Positions 4,234-5,088 of a stretch of DNA of 5,088 bases are shown piece after piece (position 1 is the stretch's first letter; the number at the start of each line of letters is the position of its first letter). The notes beneath the pieces are model-generated. The model ran no database searches and was not told where the DNA came from. It saw only the letters and a list, made by a program, of their open reading frames with translations. A program made the translations under genes and the position numbers. The stretch covers positions 1 through 5,088 of the forward strand of contig CAMOUF010000101.1 in NCBI GenBank assembly GCA_946626395.1, in the 5' to 3' direction. The DNA comes from an uncultured Clostridia bacterium. GTDB lineage: Bacteria; Bacillota; Clostridia; Christensenellales; Aristaeellaceae.

Positions 4234-5088
4234 ATGAAGATAAAAAATATCTTGCGCCGGTCTTTGATCGGCGTTTTCTGGATTATTGTGTGGGGACTCA
4301 TTGCCCGCCTGGTGGGCCTGCCCAAGCTGCTGCCGGGCCCCCTTGAAACGGCCCAGGCCCTTTTCCGCCTGTGCGGAACCGCCGCGTTTTACCGCAGCGT
4401 GGGCATGACGCTTGTGCGGGTGGCGCTGGGATATTGTCTGGCCGTGGCCTGCGGCGTTCTGCTGGCGGCGGGGTGCCATTGGGTGAAGGGCCTGGACGCG
4501 GTGCTGTCGCCCCTGCGCACGGTGATCCGGGCCACGCCGGTGTCCTCATTTATTCTGCTGGTGTGGCTGTGGCTGCAAAGGAGCCATGTGCCGGTGTTCA
4601 TTTCCTTCCTGATGGTACTGCCCATTATCTGGACGGCCACCCAGGAGGCCCTGGGCAGCGTGGACAGGGATTTAAAAGAGATGGCGGAGATGTACCGCTT
4701 TTCCCGTTGGAAGAAAATCCGGTATCTTTACGCCCCTTCCGCCGCCCCCGCCTTTCAGGCGGCCTGCATGACGGGCTTGGGCTTTGCCTGGAAAAGCGGC
4801 ATCGCAGCAGAGGTGATCGCCCTGACGCCGGATTCCGTGGGCAAGCATTTGAGCGACGCGAAAAACTATCTGGAGTATCCCGATCTGTTCGCCTGGACGC
4901 TGACGGTGATCCTGCTGTCCATGGCCCTGGAGTCTGGGCTCAAGGCCCTGGCCCGGAGAAGAAAGGGCGCGACGCAAAGGTTTGGGGGGGGACCCGCTCT
5001 TTGGCTGCCAAAGAGCGGTTCCCCCCACACCCCCCGCCGCGGAAGCCACCCGGAAATCCGTCCCAACCCGCCCCACCTCCCCAGGCCA
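4234..5088 (+). CDS. ABC transporter permease, SsuC/TauC-like (binding-protein-dependent), 3' end not seen
   Basis: The open frame encodes 285 residues to the window edge without a stop. It is an integral membrane permease of the binding-protein-dependent (BPD_transp_1) type. Roughly six hydrophobic segments lie near residues 10–30, 55–80, 98–117, 118–136, 177–198 and 216–236. The EAA-type coupling loop for the ATPase is EMAEMYRFSRWKKIRYLYAP (149–168), followed by GLGFAWKSGIAAEVI. The closest resemblance is to nitrate/sulfonate/taurine-type permeases, but the substrate is unknown; neither the ATPase nor the binding protein is in the window. ATG 4234 starts 2 bases after the HAD stop with no recognisable Shine-Dalgarno site, so it probably depends on translational coupling. 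The normal domain appears to end near residue 245; the rest is Pro/Gly/Arg-rich sequence encoded by a palindromic repeat and is unlike the family. The true end lies beyond the window or is altered by a frameshift in the G8 run at 4984–4991. Confidence 0.85.
   Translation, partial: MKIKNILRRSLIGVFWIIVWGLIARLVGLPKLLPGPLETAQALFRLCGTAAFYRSVGMTLVRVALGYCLAVACGVLLAAGCHWVKGLDAVLSPLRTVIRATPVSSFILLVWLWLQRSHVPVFISFLMVLPIIWTATQEALGSVDRDLKEMAEMYRFSRWKKIRYLYAPSAAPAFQAACMTGLGFAWKSGIAAEVIALTPDSVGKHLSDAKNYLEYPDLFAWTLTVILLSMALESGLKALARRRKGATQRFGGGPALWLPKSGSPHTPRRGSHPEIRPNPPHLPRP
4986..5026. repeat. G/C-rich palindromic repeat within the 3' end of the permease frame
   Basis: CCGCTCTTTGG (4994–5004) and its exact complement (5008–5018) pair around a CTG loop. 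After one mismatch (C4993/T5019), the stem continues with A4992–T5020 and six G–C pairs (4986–4991 with 5021–5026), for 18 pairs in total. The stem is flanked by further C-rich sequence (C6 at 5030–5035) up to the window end. No T-tract follows, so it is not a canonical terminator. It looks like an interspersed repeat copy at the end of a gene; from memory such elements are frequent in Oscillospiraceae-type genomes. Confidence 0.65.

Noticed and set aside
4672..5076. Minus-strand reading frames over the permease 3' end (also 4866–5066)
   Set aside because: They start in the stop-free palindromic repeat and run antisense to permease membrane segments; no recognisable protein and no convincing ribosome site.

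Overview
The window reads as a chromosomal stretch from a GC-rich Gram-positive anaerobe of the Clostridia type (Oscillospiraceae-like is my best guess). The evidence is the gene order infB–rbfA–DHH phosphoesterase–truB, which is the conserved Firmicutes translation/ribosome-maturation cluster. Purine-rich Shine-Dalgarno sites and several interspersed palindromic repeats agree with this. All genes run on the + strand.

Layout. 1–595: 3' end of infB (translation initiation factor IF-2). 596–989: a 394-base gap without a convincing gene, holding a perfect 18-bp hairpin (615–654), a second hairpin (670–700) and a roughly 137-base palindromic, multi-hairpin segment (822–958). 990–1361: rbfA, starting at TTG. 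1345–2334: an NrnA-type DHH/DHHA1 phosphoesterase overlapping rbfA by 17 bases. 2326–2525: a 200-base inverted-repeat element built from in-phase 7-base units, whose terminal repeat includes the DHH gene's stop codon. 2552–3436: truB. 3440–4231: a HAD-IIA (NagD-like) phosphatase, 3 bases after truB. 4234–5088: an ABC transporter permease, still open at the window edge; its last 40 or so codons lie in a G/C-rich palindromic repeat (hairpin 4986–5026).

Function. IF-2 drives initiation, RbfA matures the 30S subunit, NrnA degrades nano-RNAs and/or pAp, and TruB makes pseudouridine 55 in tRNA, so the first four genes form an RNA/translation housekeeping block. In many Firmicutes truB is followed by ribF; here a HAD phosphatase and a transporter permease follow instead, so the conserved block appears to end at truB.

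No complete new system (CRISPR, toxin–antitoxin, phage or transposase gene) is visible. The unusual material is the non-coding repeats: at least three unrelated palindromic types within 5 kb, each at or just after a gene end. The most distinctive are the heptad element before truB and the structured segment before rbfA.
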